A program made the position numbers and the translations under genes. The notes under the pieces are model-generated. The model did no database searches. It was not told where the DNA came from and worked only from the letters and a program-made list of their open reading frames with translations. A DNA stretch of 8,527 nt, from the NCBI GenBank assembly GCA_001822215.1, contig MHQD01000041.1:1-8527 (forward strand). The letters are read 5' to 3'. Below are positions 1-7,246 of this stretch, piece by piece (within the stretch, counting starts at the first letter, position 1; the number at the start of each line of letters is the position of its first letter). The stretch is from Candidatus Sungbacteria bacterium RIFCSPHIGHO2_01_FULL_50_25 (GTDB lineage: Bacteria > Patescibacteriota > Minisyncoccia > Sungbacterales > HO2-52-23).

Positions 1-1625
1 CGTTCGGCATCCGTCTCAATAAAAAAGCGTTTCGTGAAGCGCGGTCGGAGACCCATTCCCTTGTGAGTGAACTCGGCGCGTATCTTGGAAAACCCGTAGA
101 CTATTTTTATGATATCGGATTCCCAAAAGACGGCGATCCTTCGAATCTTCCGGACACGCTCATTATTGCAGAAGACATCGTTCCCGAACGCTTTTTGGAG
201 ATTGCCTATGCGGTTCACGCGCTTCCCGGGGTTGAAGTATTCGAGAATTTCCGTCGCATCTATCAGGCGCCGCTCGCCGCGGCGCATGCGGTCGGATACC
301 TTGGGTTTGCGACTGAAAACGATATTAATTCCCGCCCAGAAATATCTGCGGATGATCGCGTCGGGAGAAGCGGGATCGAAGCGTACTATGACAGCATTCT
401 TCGCGGCAACGAGGGGAAAAAGATAGTCGAAATCGACGCGCTCGGACGCGAGACGCGTTTTAAGCTTCTCGAGAATGCTTCACAGGGAGCTTCGCTCGAA
501 CTCACGCTCGATAAGGAGCTTCAGGAAGCAAGCTATCGCGTGTTTTCGTCATATTCCGGAGGCGTAAAAGCGGGAAGCGTTATCGCGCTTGATCCGAACA
601 CGGGCGAGGTTCTTGCGCTTGTGAGCTATCCTTCGTTTGACACGAATCTTTTTTCCGGCTCGTTATCGCAAAAAGAATTTTCATCAATTCTTGAAAATCC
701 GCTCCGCCCGCTCGTGAATCGCGCGATCTCCGGCGAATACCCGCCCGGGTCGACGGTAAAGCCGATGTTCGGGGCGGCGGCGCTCGCCGAAGGCGTCGTG
801 ACCGATACCAGGAAGCAAATATATGATCCGGGATATATAGAAATCCCGAATCCCTATAAGCCCGGAGAAGTAACGCGATTTCTTGATAACAAAGCGCACG
901 GCTGGATTGATTTTTATGATGCAATCGCGGTTTCCGCGAATGTCTATTTCTATATTGTCGGCGGCGGATATGAAGGAATGCCGGGCCTTGGCATTGAGCG
1001 CCTCGAGCGCTACGCTCGGGCGTTCGGATTTGGCGCGCCATTGGGCATTGACCTTTATGGAGAACAGCCGGGGCTCTTCCCAAACCCCAAGTGGAAAGAA
1101 ACTGCAGAGCCGGATAACCCCATGTGGCGCGTGGGCGATACATATAATGTTTCGATCGGACAGGGGGGCGTTAAAGTGACTCCGCTTCAAATCGCATCAA
1201 TGACCGTGATATTGGCAAACGGAGGGACGCTCTGGCGGCCGTATCTTTTAGAAAAAGCCAGAGCCGCAGACGGCGCGGTCGTGAAAGAGCAGGCGCCTGA
1301 AGTGATTCGAAAGGATTTCGTGTCCGAGAAATACATCAAGGAGGCGCAAAAGGGAATGCGCCAAGCGGTCGAGTCAGGGACGCTCCAGCGCCTGAAAAAT
1401 CTTCCGGTGCGTGTCGCGGCAAAAACAGGTACGGCGCAGGTCGGGAAAAACGCCCCTCCTCATACATGGGCGACGGTGTTTGCGCCGGCGGACGACCCGA
1501 AGATCGTGGTGACGGCGGTCTTGGAGCACGGAGGCGAAGGGGCGACCGCGGTTGTACCGATTGTTCGGGATATTCTTGATTGGTATTTTCTTTATCGGCC
1601 GAAGGCAAAGACTATCCACAATTGA
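1..1625 (+). CDS. mrdA: Penicillin-binding protein 2 type peptidoglycan D,D-transpeptidase, 5'-truncated
   Basis: This enzyme cross-links peptidoglycan on the outer face of the membrane; PBP2 family members serve cell elongation. The reading frame is open from base 3 with no stop before the GTG at 63, so the gene enters from the left edge and its N-terminal membrane anchor lies outside the window. Numbering from the GTG, the dimerisation/pedestal part covers about residues 1-150 and contains DRVGRSGIE, typical of PBP2. The transpeptidase domain follows with all three active-site motifs: SxxK as STVK with nucleophile Ser230 and Lys233 (bases 750-761), SxN as SAN (Ser291, Asn293) and KTG at residues 454-456. 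The C-terminus is short and ends at TGA 1623-1625. An FtsI/PBP3 paralogue is the main alternative; the GRSGIE and YPPGSTVKP context favours PBP2. The family is clear, the exact subclass less so. Confidence 0.93.
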   Translation, partial: FGIRLNKKAFREARSETHSLVSELGAYLGKPVDYFYDIGFPKDGDPSNLPDTLIIAEDIVPERFLEIAYAVHALPGVEVFENFRRIYQAPLAAAHAVGYLGFATENDINSRPEISADDRVGRSGIEAYYDSILRGNEGKKIVEIDALGRETRFKLLENASQGASLELTLDKELQEASYRVFSSYSGGVKAGSVIALDPNTGEVLALVSYPSFDTNLFSGSLSQKEFSSILENPLRPLVNRAISGEYPPGSTVKPMFGAAALAEGVVTDTRKQIYDPGYIEIPNPYKPGEVTRFLDNKAHGWIDFYDAIAVSANVYFYIVGGGYEGMPGLGIERLERYARAFGFGAPLGIDLYGEQPGLFPNPKWKETAEPDNPMWRVGDTYNVSIGQGGVKVTPLQIASMTVILANGGTLWRPYLLEKARAADGAVVKEQAPEVIRKDFVSEKYIKEAQKGMRQAVESGTLQRLKNLPVRVAAKTGTAQVGKNAPPHTWATVFAPADDPKIVVTAVLEHGGEGATAVVPIVRDILDWYFLYRPKAKTIHN

Positions 1626-1669
1626 CAAGTTTCCTTTCCCATACTACACTTGATTGCAATTATTTTTTG

Positions 1670-1714
1670 TTCTCCGCCGACAAAAAACCGCCATTAGAAA
1701 TGAAAGGCGGAGAA
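1670..1714. repeat. Inverted repeat between PBP2 and greA
   Basis: A perfect 9-base inverted repeat (1670-1678 with 1706-1714) encloses a 27-base loop. A second CCGCC at 1688-1692 inside the loop can pair with the same GGCGG at 1706-1710, so two hairpins are mutually exclusive. On the - strand the inner hairpin is followed directly by six Ts (complement of 1682-1687), the form of a leftward intrinsic terminator. On the + strand there is no T-run after the stem. There is no - strand gene here, so it may be a small repeat or a terminator working in both directions. Confidence 0.45.
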
Positions 1715-1716
1715 TA

Positions 1717-1736
1717 TCCTGAGCGAAGTCGAAGGA
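1717..1736 (-). repeat. Short interspersed repeat, copy 1 (CTTCGAC..GCTCAG family)
   Basis: Read on the - strand this 20-base stretch has the core CTTCGACTTCGCTCAGG. A related core, CTTCGACATAGCTCAG, lies on the + strand at 2288-2303. The outer bases TCCT/AGGA are complementary, giving an imperfect hairpin. It sits in the short gap before greA. Similar motifs are, from memory, frequent between genes in many uncultured bacterial genomes; only the two copies are directly seen here. Confidence 0.45.
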
Positions 1737-1755
1737 TTACATAACAATATCATTT

Positions 1756-2211
1756 ATGACAGAATATTTTTCAGAGGAAGGACTCGAACGGCTGAAGCAG
1801 GAGCTTGAGGAGTTAAAAACATCGAAGCGCCATGAAATTGCGGCGCGGCTTGAGCACGCAAAAAGCTTGGGCGACCTTTCGGAAAACGCCGAATACCAGG
1901 AAGCAAAGGAGGAGCAGTCGCTTCTTGAGTCGCGCATTGTCGAGATGGAAGAAACGCTTCGCAACGCCGTCATCATAAAAAAGGATACCCGTTCTGATCT
2001 TGTTCAGATTGGTTCGACCGTAAGGGTAAAGTCCGAGCACGGCGAAGAGACATTCACGATTGTGGGCTCTGAGGAAGCGGACCCGAAAGAGGGAAAGATT
2101 TCGAATGAGTCGCCTCTCGGAAAATCGTTTTTGGGGAAAAAAGCGGGGGATACGGTTGAAGTAAAAACCCCGGGTGGGGGAGTCCACTATTCGATAGTGG
2201 GTATACAATAA
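1756..2211 (+). CDS. greA: Transcript cleavage factor GreA
   Basis: GreA rescues backtracked RNA polymerase by reaching into the secondary channel and stimulating cleavage of the nascent RNA 3' end. The 151-residue product has the usual family length (E. coli about 158). Residues 1-75 form the charged antiparallel coiled coil with the hallmark LGDLSENAEY at 38-47; Asp40 and Glu43 are the tip acids that position the catalytic Mg2+. Residues from about 80 form the FKBP-like domain, with the conserved SPLGKSFLGKKAGD segment near 119-132 and the ending SIVGIQ. The ATG at 1756 gives a normal N-terminus (MTEYFSEEGLERLKQEL). I see no good Shine-Dalgarno sequence upstream. A terminator follows 12 bases after the stop, so greA probably ends its own transcript and is not part of the lysS operon. 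Confidence 0.97.
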   Translation: MTEYFSEEGLERLKQELEELKTSKRHEIAARLEHAKSLGDLSENAEYQEAKEEQSLLESRIVEMEETLRNAVIIKKDTRSDLVQIGSTVRVKSEHGEETFTIVGSEEADPKEGKISNESPLGKSFLGKKAGDTVEVKTPGGGVHYSIVGIQ

Positions 2212-2222
2212 CCGCGTTCTTT

Positions 2223-2260
2223 AAAAGGCGGCGAGCTGGAAAACACGCCGTTTTTTGTTT
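2223..2260 (+). terminator. Intrinsic terminator after greA
   Basis: CGGCG at 2229-2233 pairs with CGCCG at 2246-2250 around a 12-base loop, followed at once by TTTTTTGTTT. The As and Gs left of the stem (2223-2228) can pair with the T-run, so the stem can lengthen and the site may also work leftward. It lies directly downstream of the greA stop. Confidence 0.8.
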
Positions 2261-2286
2261 ACTATTGAGGTATGCCAGGTAGTAAT

Positions 2287-2309
2287 ACTTCGACATAGCT
2301 CAGTGCAGG
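2287..2309 (+). repeat. Short interspersed repeat, copy 2 (CTTCGAC..GCTCAG family)
   Basis: The core CTTCGACATAGCTCAG (2288-2303) matches the - strand reading of 1717-1736 at CTTCGAC and GCTCAG, with two central differences. The two copies are in opposite orientation about 570 bases apart and flank greA. This copy lies inside the loop of the GAGGT/ACCTC stem of the lysS leader. Confidence 0.4.
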
Positions 2310-2394
2310 CACCTCGGCATTTATAAGCGATTGTGGTACTACAGGGCATAGAGAGAATAATTGTGATGTATTTAAAATAATAACTACAGGGTTT

Positions 2395-2417
2395 TGTCCC
2401 GGCGCGCCGTCGGGACA
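2395..2417 (+). other. Strong hairpin 20 bases before lysS
   Basis: TGTCCCG at 2395-2401 pairs perfectly with CGGGACA at 2411-2417. The inner bases extend this by a G-T wobble and two GC pairs to about ten pairs around a three-base loop. No T-run follows, so it is not an intrinsic terminator. Its closeness to the start codon at 2438 could affect ribosome access or protect a processed 5' end. Confidence 0.5.
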
Positions 2418-2437
2418 GCCGAAGTCTACTACCGGGT

Positions 2438-3904
2438 ATGGCACTAGAAGAGATTAGAAGCGAACGAATTAAAAAATTAAGCGAGCTTAAAAACCGCGGA
2501 ATGGAAGGGTATCCGGCGGATGTTTCGCGTACGCATGAAATTGCGTCGGTTTTGAAACGGTTCCCCGCGTTTATGAAAGTTCGAAAGGCAAATACTATTG
2601 TTGGGCGCATCATGGCGCTCCGCGGCCATGGAGGCGCGACATTTGCCGATGTGAAAGACGGCTCGGCAAAGATGCAGGTGTTGTTTAAAAAAGATGTTCT
2701 CGAAGCGGAGTACGACCGTTTTTCCAATATTGCGGATATCGGGGATTTTCTAGAAGTCACCGGCAAAGCATTCAAAACAAAAAAGGGTGAGCCAACCCTT
2801 GAAGTGCATAAGTGGCGGATGCTCGCAAAATCCCTTTTGCCTTTGCCGGAAAAGTGGCATGGGCTTCAGGATGTTGAGGAGCGATTTCGTAAAAGATACC
2901 TTGATTTATTGGTGAATGAGGGCGTCCGCGAGCGGTTTTTGACGCGCGCAAAAATAATTTCAGCGCTTCGTGCGCTTCTTGAAAGTTCGGGATTTGTCGA
3001 GGTGGAGACGCCTTTGCTTCAGCCGATTCCGGGAGGAGCTCTTGCTAAGCCCTTTCGAACGCACCACAACGCCCTTGATATTGATTTGTATCTTCGCATC
3101 GCGCCCGAGCTTTATTTAAAACGCCTCTTGGTTGGCGGGATTGAGCGCGTGTATGAGATCGGCAGGAATTTTCGGAACGAAGGGATTGACGCGACCCACA
3201 ATCCGGAATTTACCATGCTTGAGGCATACGCCGCGTATTGGAACGAAGAAAATATGATGACGTTTGTCGAGGACTCGATTATTGATCTCGTAAAAACAGT
3301 TATCGGGAAAAAAGCTGAGGTGTCGTACGATGGAAGCGCGATTCAGTTCAAAAAATCGTTTCCGCGCGTTGCGTTCAAAGACCTCTTGAAAAAATATGCG
3401 CTTATTCCCGACTATGACTCGGAAACGCGGGATGGGATTGCGCTTCGCGCGAGGCAACTCGGCATTGATGCGGCTCCGCACGAATCAAAAGGGAAAATCG
3501 CGGATGAAATCTATAAAAAAATCGCGCGCCCGAAACTCATCCAACCCGTATTTGTCGTGAATCATCCTCTTGATATTTCGCCGCTCGCCAAAAAGCGCGC
3601 GGAAAATCCTACTGAAGTCCGCCGATTCCAGTTAATCGCGGGCGGAATGGAGCTTGCAAACGCATTTTCCGAATTAAACGACCCGTTGGATCAGCGTGTG
3701 CGCTTCGAAGAGCAAGAGACAATGCGCGGATCGGGCGAAGAGGAAGCCCACCGGATTGACGAGGACTATATCGAAGCAATGGAATACGGCATGCCTCCTG
3801 CCGCAGGCCTTGGCGTTGGGATTGACCGCCTTGTCATGCTTCTCACAAACGTAAAAAACGTCCGCGAGGTTGTATTCTTTCCGACATTAAAGCCGAAACA
3901 GTAG
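2438..3904 (+). CDS. lysS: Lysyl-tRNA synthetase, class II
   Basis: This cytosolic enzyme charges tRNA-Lys with lysine using ATP. The 488-residue product is close to the usual bacterial length of about 500. An N-terminal helix is followed by the OB-fold anticodon-binding domain (about residues 50-130, with TIVGRIMALRGHGGATFADV). The class II catalytic core then shows motif 1 near GFVEVETPLLQPIPGG, motif 2 as GRNFRNEGID with Arg246 and Glu248, the NPEFTMLE segment that lines the lysine pocket, and motif 3 as GLGVGIDR with Arg464. The ATG at 2438 gives the family-typical start (EIRSERIKKLSELK). No clear Shine-Dalgarno sequence precedes it. It is the first gene of the tight lysS-serS-alr-ftsQ group, with serS starting 4 bases after its stop. 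Confidence 0.97.
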   Translation: MALEEIRSERIKKLSELKNRGMEGYPADVSRTHEIASVLKRFPAFMKVRKANTIVGRIMALRGHGGATFADVKDGSAKMQVLFKKDVLEAEYDRFSNIADIGDFLEVTGKAFKTKKGEPTLEVHKWRMLAKSLLPLPEKWHGLQDVEERFRKRYLDLLVNEGVRERFLTRAKIISALRALLESSGFVEVETPLLQPIPGGALAKPFRTHHNALDIDLYLRIAPELYLKRLLVGGIERVYEIGRNFRNEGIDATHNPEFTMLEAYAAYWNEENMMTFVEDSIIDLVKTVIGKKAEVSYDGSAIQFKKSFPRVAFKDLLKKYALIPDYDSETRDGIALRARQLGIDAAPHESKGKIADEIYKKIARPKLIQPVFVVNHPLDISPLAKKRAENPTEVRRFQLIAGGMELANAFSELNDPLDQRVRFEEQETMRGSGEEEAHRIDEDYIEAMEYGMPPAAGLGVGIDRLVMLLTNVKNVREVVFFPTLKPKQ

Positions 3905-3908
3905 AATC

Positions 3909-5192
3909 ATGCTCGACATCAAGTTTATTCGAGAAAACCCGGATGTTATAAAGGAGGCCGTGAAAAAACGCGGGATGCATTTTGATGTGGATTTTTTGTT
4001 GGCTTCGGACGAAAAGCACCGTGCCTTTATTGCAGAGCGAGATAGCGTACGCGCGGGGCATAATGCAATTTCTGAAGAAATTTCAAGAATTGAAGGAGAT
4101 GCGCGCGCAAAGAAAATCGAGGAATCAAAACAGATGAAGGCGGCTTTGCTTGAAGTAGAGAAAAAAGTTGTTGCCGCAGAGGAAGAATTTAACGAACTCA
4201 TGCGCCGGCTCCCGAATATCCCGTTTGACGATGTTCCGGAGGGCAAGGATGAATCGGCGAATAAAATTCTTCGCGAAGCAGGGGAGAAACAATTGTTTTC
4301 TTTCACGCCGAAAGATTATATGGAAATCGCTTCTAACCTCGGCCTTATTGAAACCGAGCGCGCGGCAAAAGTATCGGGGTCGCGGTTTGGGTATCTTATG
4401 CGGGACGCGGTACTTCTTGAATTTGCGCTTGTCCGGTTTGCGTTTGATCGCGCGCTTGCAAAAGGATTTGTTCCTGTTGTGCCGCCGGTTTTGGTGCGGG
4501 AGGGCGCGATGCGCGCTATGGGCTATATTGATACCGAGGATGATCGCGAGGAACGGTATTTTTTGGAAGGTGACAAGCTGTTTCTTGTCGGGACGTCAGA
4601 ACAGTCAATCGGACCCATGCACGCGGACGAAACATTTGCCGCGCGTGACTTGCCGCAGCGCTACATCGGATTTTCAACGTGTTTCAGGCGCGAAGCAGGA
4701 TCATACGGCAAAGATACGCGTGGGATTTTGCGCGTGCATCAGTTCGACAAAGTCGAGATGTTTACCATAGCGCGGCCCGAGGATTCGCCGCGTGAGCACG
4801 AGCTTATGCTTTCTATCGAGGAAGAGCTTATGTCATCACTCGGAATTCCGTATCGCGTAGTTCTTCTTTCAACAGGCGATCTTTCGCGGCCCTCGGCAAA
4901 GACATACGATATCGAGGCGTGGCTTCCCGGACAAAACGAGGGGAAAGGCGAGTATCGCGAAACGCACTCAACCTCGAATACCACTGATTTTCAGGCGCGG
5001 CGGCTCAATATAAAGTACCGAACAAAAGACGGGGGAACAGAATTCGTTCATATGTTAAACGGCACCGCGTTTGCAATCGGCCGCACGATTATCGCAATTT
5101 TGGAAAATTATCAGGAGGAAGACGGTTCAGTGCGCGTGCCCGAGGTTTTGCGGCCGTATATGAACGGGGTTGAAAAAATTAGCCGTGCATAA
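3909..5192 (+). CDS. serS: Seryl-tRNA synthetase
   Basis: The enzyme attaches serine to tRNA-Ser, including any tRNA-Sec. The 427 residues match the bacterial family length. The N-terminal arm (about 25-105) is a long antiparallel coiled coil that grips the tRNA long variable arm. The catalytic core follows: the serine-binding TxE motif appears as GTSEQS (Thr229, Glu231), motif 2 as FSTCFRREAGSYGKDTRG (Arg260, Glu262), and motif 3 as LNGTAFAIGRT with Arg392. The common bacterial form of motif 3 is NGSGLAVGRT, so this is a variant that I associate with CPR and some archaeal-like forms. The ATG follows the lysS stop by 4 bases, which suggests translational coupling. Its 3' end overlaps the longest possible alr start by 23 bases. 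Confidence 0.97.
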   Translation: MLDIKFIRENPDVIKEAVKKRGMHFDVDFLLASDEKHRAFIAERDSVRAGHNAISEEISRIEGDARAKKIEESKQMKAALLEVEKKVVAAEEEFNELMRRLPNIPFDDVPEGKDESANKILREAGEKQLFSFTPKDYMEIASNLGLIETERAAKVSGSRFGYLMRDAVLLEFALVRFAFDRALAKGFVPVVPPVLVREGAMRAMGYIDTEDDREERYFLEGDKLFLVGTSEQSIGPMHADETFAARDLPQRYIGFSTCFRREAGSYGKDTRGILRVHQFDKVEMFTIARPEDSPREHELMLSIEEELMSSLGIPYRVVLLSTGDLSRPSAKTYDIEAWLPGQNEGKGEYRETHSTSNTTDFQARRLNIKYRTKDGGTEFVHMLNGTAFAIGRTIIAILENYQEEDGSVRVPEVLRPYMNGVEKISRA

Positions 5193-6351
5193 GTCACAAC
5201 CGCAGGATTGGGTGAGAACATGGATAGAGATCGACTCACGATCTCTATTTTCGAATTTCGAGTATTTCCGGCGCCGTGCGTCGGGCGCGCGCATGATGGC
5301 GATGATCAAATCAAATGCATACGGACATGGGCTTGTTGTGATCGCAAAGCTTCTTTCAAAAAAATATCGAGGCGTGTGGTTTGGCGTTGATTCGATTACC
5401 GAGGCGGTTCGGCTTCGGGATGAAAAAATAAAAAATCCTATACTCGTGTTGGGATACACGCTTCCTCGGCGGCTTTCCGAGGCGGTAAAAAAAGATATTA
5501 TAATAACGATTTCCCATTTTGAAGGGATCCGTGGGCTTGTGCGCCTCAAGAATCTGCCGCGGTTCCATTTAAAATTCGATACCGGAATGCACAGACAAGG
5601 GTTTCAGGAAAGCGATGTTCCAAAGCTTATCCGGGAGTTGAAGCGTTTTGGGCTAAATCCCGACGGCATATATTCTCATTTTTCAACAGCGTCAAACCGT
5701 GCTTTCTCGGAAAAGCAAATCCAAGTATTTGAGCGTATGGTCGGGGAGGTGAAGCGCGCCGGGATTCCACCGGGAATTTTGCACATGAATAAGACCGAGG
5801 GCATCATAAATTTTCCCCAAAGCACATATGATATGGTTCGTCTTGGCATCGGGCTCTACGGGTATTATCCGGCGAAGGGAGTTCGTCTGAAGCCGGTTAT
5901 GGCGTGGAAAACAATTGTGAGCGAAGTAAAACAAGTGGGAAAAGGGGAATGGGTGAGCTACGATAGAACCGAGCGCGTCGGACGCGACTCAAAGATCGCG
6001 ATTCTTCCGATTGGCTATTGGCATGGATTTGACCGGGGGCTTTCCTCGAAAGGGGAGGTTCTTATCCGCGGTCTGCGCGCGCGCGTACTCGGGCGGGTGA
6101 CCATGGATATGACGATGGTGGACGTAACTCGCATATCGGGCGTAGGCGTCGGTGATGAAGTTGTGATACTCGGCCGGCAGGCCCCGTTAGAGGCAAGACG
6201 CCGCAGGCATCTGCCGCGCTTCGGGCGCGGGCCTCTAACGGGGCAGGGGAAAGACGCGGTGAGCGCGGACGATATCGCAAAAAAAATCAATACAACCGCG
6301 TACGAAGTGTTGACGCGGATCAATCCGCTTATTCGAAAAATCTCCGTATGA
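5170..6351 (+). CDS. alr: Alanine racemase with an in-frame 22-residue insertion
   Basis: This PLP enzyme converts L-alanine to D-alanine for peptidoglycan stem peptides. Numbered from the TTG at 5170, the PLP-binding Lys47 lies in MMAMIKSNAYGHG, and the second catalytic base Tyr264 in WVSYDRT. The C-terminal domain shows IPIGY-like LPIGYWHGFDRG and GRVTMDMTMVDV. Residues 338-359 are an arginine-rich insertion encoded by a palindromic element; without it the chain reads GRQ-GKDAVSADDIA and would be 371 residues, the usual size. The start is uncertain: TTG 5170 and GTG 5185 overlap serS, whereas GTG 5212 has AGGA four bases upstream and gives a family-like N-terminus (RTWIEID). I give the longest frame, but 5212 may be the true start. 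The stop overlaps the ftsQ start as ATGA. Confidence 0.94.
   Translation: MKKLAVHKSQPQDWVRTWIEIDSRSLFSNFEYFRRRASGARMMAMIKSNAYGHGLVVIAKLLSKKYRGVWFGVDSITEAVRLRDEKIKNPILVLGYTLPRRLSEAVKKDIIITISHFEGIRGLVRLKNLPRFHLKFDTGMHRQGFQESDVPKLIRELKRFGLNPDGIYSHFSTASNRAFSEKQIQVFERMVGEVKRAGIPPGILHMNKTEGIINFPQSTYDMVRLGIGLYGYYPAKGVRLKPVMAWKTIVSEVKQVGKGEWVSYDRTERVGRDSKIAILPIGYWHGFDRGLSSKGEVLIRGLRARVLGRVTMDMTMVDVTRISGVGVGDEVVILGRQAPLEARRRRHLPRFGRGPLTGQGKDAVSADDIAKKINTTAYEVLTRINPLIRKISV
6181..6246. repeat. Palindromic element inserted in frame inside alr
   Basis: Arms of 14 bases are perfect inverted copies: 6181-6194 and 6231-6244 (GCCCCGTTAGAGGC and its complement). The middle holds a 6-base-pair hairpin, CCGCGC-TTCGG-GCGCGG (6214-6230), and a 4-base-pair stem, GCAG/CTGC (6203-6206 with 6211-6214). 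CAG occurs at both junctions (6178-6180 and 6244-6246), which could be a 3-base target duplication. The unit is then 66 bases, exactly 22 codons, and keeps the alr frame open. I find no second copy in this window. This is the pattern of a small non-autonomous palindromic element tolerated inside a protein gene. Confidence 0.75.
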
Positions 6352-7166
6352 ATACGGGATCCCGCATTGTCTATATGCGCCGCAGTGAGCGCGCGAGAAA
6401 GCCGTCGCGGAAACGGAAAATAGCTTTCATATTCTTCGCGTTTCTTTTGTGCGCGCTTGCGGGGAGCTCGGTGTACCTTCTTCGCCATCCCGCGCTTCAG
6501 GTTACGGATATTTCCGTTGTTGGTCTTCGGCGCGTATTGCCTGCAGAGATTGAATTAAAAATTCGGGAAGAGCTTTCAGGAAATTTCTTCTACGTTATTC
6601 CGCGAAGCTCAATCGTACTTTTTTCTGCTTCGGCCTTGGAAGGCACGCTCAAATCCGCCATGCCCCGCCTTGCGTCTCTCCATATCACCCGTGAATTTCC
6701 ATCGAAGATTTCGGTCGAAGCGCGCGAGCGGGAATTTTGGGCGGTATTTTGCGCGGGCGAGGGAGGGGAATGCGGATATATGGACAGGACAGGGTTTGTC
6801 TATGAGAGCGCTCCGCAATCAAGCGGTTCTTTGATTCTTTCGGTGCGAAAGGATACGGGATCGGTTGGAATACCTTCGCAGGCAATCGAGCCCGCTCTTG
6901 CGGAGCAGTTTGCGGACGCGGTGCGCGTTCTTAAAGAAGAGATTGGCGAAGACGGCGAATCGTTTTTTATATTTTCCGAGCTTCGCGATGAGTTTCGCAT
7001 AAAAGTGAGAAGCGGATATACGCTCTATATAAAGCGCGATGATGAGTTTAAGAATACGATTGCGATTTTGAAAACGTTTTTGGAGAAAGAGGCGGGAGAG
7101 AACCGCAAAGATCTTGACTACATTGATCTTCGCTTCGGCAATAAGATTTTTTATAAATTGAAGTGA
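6348..7166 (+). CDS. ftsQ: Cell division protein FtsQ/DivIB
   Basis: FtsQ is a single-pass membrane protein that links early and late parts of the divisome and helps control septal wall synthesis. The 272-residue product has a basic cytoplasmic tail (residues 1-24, rich in Arg and Lys), one transmembrane helix at about 25-45 (IAFIFFAFLLCALAG), and then an extracytoplasmic POTRA domain from about 50 to 120 starting LQVTDISVVGLRRV. The rest forms the FtsQ beta domain, ending YIDLRFGNKIFYKLK, a typical DivIB/FtsQ C-terminus. The ATG overlaps the alr stop (ATGA, 6348-6351), so translation is probably coupled. It follows alr in a wall/division setting. The usual next genes, ftsA and ftsZ, are not here; the region downstream has no protein gene on this strand. 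Confidence 0.9.
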   Translation: MNTGSRIVYMRRSERARKPSRKRKIAFIFFAFLLCALAGSSVYLLRHPALQVTDISVVGLRRVLPAEIELKIREELSGNFFYVIPRSSIVLFSASALEGTLKSAMPRLASLHITREFPSKISVEAREREFWAVFCAGEGGECGYMDRTGFVYESAPQSSGSLILSVRKDTGSVGIPSQAIEPALAEQFADAVRVLKEEIGEDGESFFIFSELRDEFRIKVRSGYTLYIKRDDEFKNTIAILKTFLEKEAGENRKDLDYIDLRFGNKIFYKLK

Positions 7167-7174
7167 GGAGCAAA

Positions 7175-7246
7175 TTGAAAAGCAGAAATATAAGACGCAA
7201 ATATAATATAATTCTAAAAAAGCAATGTATCTATCATACGCTATAG
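7175..7246 (+). CDS. Possible tiny 23-codon ORF after ftsQ (doubtful)
   Basis: GAGGAG at 7165-7170 overlaps the ftsQ stop and lies 4 bases before a TTG at 7175, the best Shine-Dalgarno spacing in the window. The frame gives a basic peptide starting MKSRNIRRKYN and ends at TAG 7244-7246, in the centre of the 44-base palindrome. It resembles no family I know and is not the start of ftsA. It may be a leader-like peptide, a vestige of a lost downstream gene, or chance. Confidence 0.15.
   Translation: MKSRNIRRKYNIILKKQCIYHTL

Larger units (their letters stand above)
2262..2437 (+). promoter_or_regulatory. Structured, repeat-containing leader upstream of lysS
   Basis: This gene-free stretch between the greA terminator and the lysS ATG holds several pairings. 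GAGGT/GCC at 2267-2276 pairs with GGCACCTC at 2308-2315 with a two-base bulge. GGTAGTA at 2278-2284 can pair with TACTACC at 2427-2433, just before the start codon, or in part with TACTAC at 2337-2342. The 9-mer ACTAC(A/C)GGG occurs three times, at 2338, 2383 and 2428, each exactly 45 bases apart. An AT-rich tract (2356-2386) may hold the operon promoter, but I find no convincing -35/-10 pair. The leader could control lysS translation or be a remnant of inserted repeats; it does not match the T-box or lysine riboswitch motifs I know. Confidence 0.4.

Noticed and set aside
580..1190. Long open frames on the - strand inside PBP2
   Set aside because: They are shadows of the strongly supported transpeptidase gene, with no motifs of their own.
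6015..6488. 157-codon - strand frame across the alr palindromic element
   Set aside because: Arg/Pro/Ser-rich shadow of alr and ftsQ coding sequence with no domain signature.
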